A DNA stretch of 10,878 nucleotides. Source: Asterionellopsis glacialis. Its lineage: Eukaryota > Bacillariophyta > Plagiogrammaphyceae > Rhaphoneidales > Asterionellopsidaceae. Below are positions 8,572 through 10,878 of this stretch, piece after piece. A program made the position numbers and the translations under genes. The stretch's first letter is position 1; every line of letters begins with the position of its first letter. The notes under the pieces are model-generated. The model ran no database searches and was not told the DNA's origin. It worked only from the letters and a program-made list of their open reading frames with translations. Location: contig WKLE02003233.1 of assembly GCA_014885115.2 (NCBI GenBank), positions 1,180 to 12,057 on the forward strand, given 5' to 3'.

Positions 8572-8852
8572 AAATGAAGTATGCAATTTGTTAGATAGAT
8601 GTATAAAGTAATATTTTCTGTTATGAAATTGACCAAGAGACAATTTGGACAATAAGAATTGGCAATAATAGCATAATTTTTGTAATTTTACCAATTTTAC
8701 TGTTTTTTTTGGAAAAGTAAACCAACTAAGATTCTTGCAGTCAATTTCAGGCCAGAATATAACTAAAATATGTTATTAGGCAGTAAAAGGTTTGGTGCTC
8801 ACTTCTGACCAAAGAATAGGATAAAATGGATCATTCCCAGTATGTTGGAGTC

Positions 8853-8949
8853 AAAAACAAAAAAAATAAAAAAAATAAAAAAAAATAAAAAAAAATAAAA
8901 AAAAATAAAAAAAAATAAAAAAAAATAAAAAAAATAAAAAAAATAAAAA
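8853..8949. repeat. A-rich minisatellite, period 8-9 (T plus 7-8 or more A)
   Basis: About ten units of one T followed by seven to eight or nine A run from about 8867 to 8949 after an irregular A-rich start. It lies inside the transposon's right half. Read on the minus strand it gives only Phe-rich low-complexity frames, which are not genes. Slippage is the likely origin, and its copy number may vary between strains or by assembly error. Confidence 0.85.
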
Positions 8950-9016
8950 GTCTAGATAAAAGCACAAACAATCAATCCTGAGAGGGACAGTTTTTATTTT
9001 ACGCCAAGGAGTGAAA

Positions 9017-9041
9017 AAAAAACGTTCTACCACCTTAATAC
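9017..9041 (-). repeat. Right terminal inverted repeat
   Basis: An A-run followed by CGTTCTACCACCTTAATAC, the reverse complement of the left end with one mismatch. It ends just before a TACCTGGTACC copy at 9045. Confidence 0.8.
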
Positions 9042-9075
9042 TAGTACCTGGTACCTCTGGTTCAAGATAATGATA

Positions 9076-9158
<83 letters not shown>
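9076..9158 (-). repeat. (GTTA)20 microsatellite tail
   Basis: The plus strand has exactly twenty TAAC units (9076-9155) plus TAA. In the sense of the retrotransposon this is a GTTA/TTAG run at its 3' end. It is uninterrupted, which suggests recent slippage or a young tail compared with the decayed coding part. It is not a telomere repeat of the TTAGGG type. Confidence 0.9.
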
Positions 9159-9206
9159 TTGGGTTATAAGCCTATGCTATATTCTATATTCTTGTTTTCT
9201 TTTTGT

Positions 9207-9251
9207 GATGTGCACCTTTTAAGGGATGTGCACCTTTTTAGGGATGTGCGC
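9207..9251 (-). repeat. 18-base tandem repeat at the retrotransposon 3' UTR
   Basis: On the plus strand GATGTGCACCTTTTAAGG (9207-9224) is followed by a near copy with TTTAGG (9225-9242) and a partial third unit (from 9243). The repeat spans the last codons and the stop of the downstream remnant. Repeats close to the 3' end are known in some LINE families, where they can take part in RNA recognition; here that is only inferred. Confidence 0.7.
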
Positions 9252-9985
9252 ATATGTTTGTGGTATTTTGAAAGGTAACTGATTGTATTGCAATTTTCTC
9301 AAGTGACACATCTTTTGCTACTTCAGTGGTTTTAATCTTCTTTCCTTCTTTGTTTTTCATTGTCACTGGTCTGCCATATCTGCATTTGTTACTCCTGTTT
9401 TCTACGTTTCCATTTTTATCAAATATAACTCCTTTTTGTTCATAATCTGACTTCACAATATTAATTCTAAATTCAGAGTAGTTTCCCTCTTTCATTATTT
9501 TGATCATCTGTGCAGGTACTTTTTCTCTGTCATTGTTGGTCAGAATCGCCTTGGGTGCATAGTTGTGTTTGGTTTTGTTCAATATGTGTTGTTCAATTGA
9601 CGTGGTGGTTTCCATCTTTTTGATCTTTTGTATTTTCCATCCTTTCTTGTTGTACTGTATCCATTCTCCTCCTGTCATACAATCCTCACATAGGATGATT
9701 GATTGTCCATTGTATTGTCTTTCATACCATCCCTCATTTGGTTTGGTTATGAGATATCTTGTTTTTGTTGATACATTTCCAATTTCTTGGTTTTGCATCT
9801 TCAAGGGCATCTTTGTAGTATGGGTTCTTTTTCCATTCTTGTTCTGCTCTTTGGATAACTGCTTCAGCTTGTTCATTGGGAGTGCATATTGGGCACAGCC
9901 GTACTTGGTATGTGTCCTCGTGAACCATGGTTGTTTTTTGGCGAGAAGAATTGTGGAAGTTCTTGTCTATTTTGAAAAATTGCAA
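9238..9985 (-). pseudogene. Downstream coding remnant of the retrotransposon, split by a frameshift
   Basis: Two overlapping minus frames look like one former coding region. The first (9985-9734) contains HEDTYQVRLCPICTPNEQAE followed by an IQRAEQEW helix-like part. The second (to 9238) contains EGWYERQYNGQSI, LCEDC and GEWIQY, then Lys/Asn-rich sequence to TAA at 9238-9240. The change of frame probably lies at about 9735-9800. Two Cys pairs (CPIC and CEDC) could have formed a metal-binding unit, but no complete finger is clear. It sits 3' of the reverse transcriptase remnant, so it may be the element's C-terminal extension. I do not recognise the domain. Confidence 0.45.
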
Positions 9986-9996
9986 CTTTCATTTTT

Positions 9997-10485
9997 TTAA
10001 GGATTGGGGAGGGTGGCTTGCTTCGTTTGGGTGTTGCAGGCTTGGGTGCTTTGTCTGAGAGGTGTCAGAGGGGGGAGCAACGGTATGTTGCTGTGGCGCG
10101 GTGTTTTTCTATCCCACCACATCTCAAGGTAGTCATCCCATTCTTCATCTTGGACTCTTGGTACCCATGTTTTGTTGGTGGCTACTTTTGGGTCTACAGA
10201 TCCTGGGAGGGCTGCATTGAGCGCCTGCACAAAGGTATTTCTGTAAGTGATTTGGAGGTGTCCACCTTTTCTTGGATTTGTAATCCAAGATGAGATGAGT
10301 TTCCTTGGTACTTGTTTGTTGTCCATCCTTACAATCTTGCTTATCCATTGAAGTTGTCTCCTGTAGCTTATGTTGGTGATGGTTGGCAGACTCAACCATA
10401 GTCTCACATCGTAGTTCTTGATATGATATTTTTGCACGTGGTGCATGTTGTATCCTTACATTTGACATAAGGCTGTGTGGTGGAA
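9997..10485 (-). pseudogene. Reverse transcriptase C-terminal fragment of the retrotransposon
   Basis: The open frame from 10455 to 9997 carries the pattern seen after the polymerase domain in LINE-type proteins: MHHVQKYHIKNYDVRLWL, then RRQLQW, a KIVRMD segment, PRKLISSWI, NPRKGG, TYRNTF.QAL, and later TWVPR...W..Y..MWW. The frame continues upstream through a TAA (10458-10456) into TALCQM, so that stop looks like a point mutation in an older longer frame. The polymerase core itself (with its YADD-type motif) is absent because the element is truncated. The frame ends at 9997-9999 in a Thr/Gln-rich tail. It is not expected to make a working protein. Confidence 0.6.
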
Positions 10486-10704
10486 CCTGCGCTTCTTCCG
10501 GTGATCAACCTTATTCAAAAGGGTATCTCCGGTGATTTGGTACCGGAAGAAGGCATTATGACAATCATAAACTTTTTCCATTTGGTACAAACTTCAAGTA
10601 TAATTGGTTTGGTAAAAGTTTATGACTGATCATAACTACCGTCTTCCGGTAACGGATCACCAGAGATTACGTAGAAATATCCAGTTGATTTTGTACCGCA
10701 GATT
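10484..10704. repeat. Imperfect foldback (long inverted repeat), about 220 bases
   Basis: The core arms are 10521-10579 and 10611-10671, with a 31-base loop. Shared pieces are TAATCTC/TATCTC, GGTGAT, TACCGGAAGA, TTATGA and CATAAACTTTT. Weaker pairing continues outward (GATCAAC with GTTGAT, AACCTGCG with CGCAGATT), giving an overall unit of about 220 bases. It could be a foldback or MITE-type element next to the truncated LINE, or a hairpin RNA source. No coding frame or target duplication is seen. Confidence 0.6.
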
Positions 10705-10878
10705 GAGTTAAATTGTCAAAAAATCTATTCTGCAAAGCCAAAGAACAGATCACTACCCAAAAATGGATTACCAGTACTGCAGGACTCTAGTAGAGTCCTA
10801 ACTTGTACTAGTACCAGGTAGCCGTTACTTACCCCACAGTACCAGGCACACTAGGTCATACAGGTACCTGTATACCTG
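10705..10878. other. Right edge: non-coding with palindromes
   Basis: No gene is visible. A nine-base-stem palindrome with a single unpaired centre lies at 10781-10799 (AGGACTCTA-G-TAGAGTCCT). GTACTAGTACC at 10805-10815, TACCAGGTA at 10812-10820, AGTACCAGGCAC near 10838 and CAGGTACCTG at 10861-10870 continue the palindromic family of the left edge. Confidence 0.55.

Larger units (their letters stand above)
8200..9038. mobile_element. DNA transposon-like element, about 0.84 kb, with inverted ends
   Basis: The left end (8197-8221) and right end (9041-9017) form an inverted repeat of about 25 bases. It begins GTATTAAGGTGGTAGAA, then T or C, then G and a T-run, with one mismatch. The outer bases allow two readings. 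One is a TA duplication (8198-8199 and 9039-9040) around ends starting TTAAGG, as in Tc1/mariner-type elements. The other is a TTAA duplication (8200-8203 and 9035-9038) around ends starting GGTGG, as in piggyBac- or Kolobok-type elements. No full transposase is present, so it is non-autonomous. Inside are a coding-like relic (8371-8571) and an A-rich minisatellite near the right end. Confidence 0.75.
9076..10483 (-). mobile_element. 5'-truncated, decayed non-LTR (LINE-type) retrotransposon
   Basis: Read on the minus strand, the segment contains the C-terminal end of a LINE-type reverse transcriptase protein, then a further coding region broken by stops and a frameshift, a short 3' UTR with an 18-base tandem repeat, and a terminal run of GTTA units. 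A 3' microsatellite tail and the loss of the 5' part are typical of target-primed insertion. The right boundary is approximate: coding likeness fades just before the foldback sequence near 10484. I could not find a convincing target-site duplication. Confidence 0.6.

Noticed and set aside
8851..9033. Phe-rich 60-codon minus-strand frame
   Set aside because: Produced by the A-rich minisatellite.
9076..9158. Telomere-like repeat
   Set aside because: The unit is GTTA, not TTAGGG, and it sits inside the window at the end of a retrotransposon remnant.
9563..10000. 145-codon plus-strand hydrophobic frame
   Set aside because: Opposite strand of the retrotransposon remnant; Phe/Cys/Leu-rich chance reading.
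10145..10468. 107-codon minus frame overlapping the reverse transcriptase remnant
   Set aside because: Different frame from the one carrying the RRQLQW / PRKL / NPRKGG pattern, with no motif of its own.

Overview
The window looks like nuclear DNA of a eukaryotic microalga, most likely a diatom or close stramenopile. The signs are two single-pass membrane proteins of the divergent sulfotransferase-like family expanded in diatoms, one short GTAAGT...CAG intron, A-rich start contexts, loose gene spacing and a decayed non-LTR retrotransposon. No rRNA, tRNA, CRISPR or bacterial-style operon is visible. I cannot name the species from sequence alone.

Layout: 1-848 is AT-rich and non-coding, with short palindromes of a recurring CAGGTA/TACCTG and TACCTGGTACC family. 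849-1094 may encode an 81-residue protein that I do not recognise. 1095-2325 is non-coding and leads into gene A (2326-3687, +), a 453-residue type II membrane sulfotransferase-like protein. Its stop codon lies 53 bases from that of gene B (3741-7191, -), which is convergent. Gene B is a two-exon gene for a predicted 1112-residue protein: a Ser/Thr/Gly-rich N-terminal region of about 730 residues with three copies of a GWSRYD...TMDTN.EFFERALP repeat, one membrane span, and a lumenal sulfotransferase-like domain split by a 112-base phase-0 intron. Both proteins keep the general 5'-PSB/3'-PB layout, but both lack the usual lysine in the 5'-PSB loop.

7192-8199 is gene B's upstream region: CT-rich, with a direct repeat and hairpins. 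The right part is a transposon patch. An element of about 0.84 kb with inverted ends (8200-9038) carries a coding-like relic and an A8T-type minisatellite. A 5'-truncated, broken non-LTR retrotransposon follows on the minus strand (9076 to about 10483) and ends in a (GTTA)20 tail. Next comes a foldback structure (about 10484-10704), and the window ends in more CAGGTACC-type palindromes.

If active, the two membrane proteins would transfer sulfate from PAPS to carbohydrate or protein in the Golgi lumen. Their altered cofactor loops make it possible that one or both have diverged in activity. Their tail-to-tail arrangement and shared C-terminal motifs suggest an old paralogous pair.
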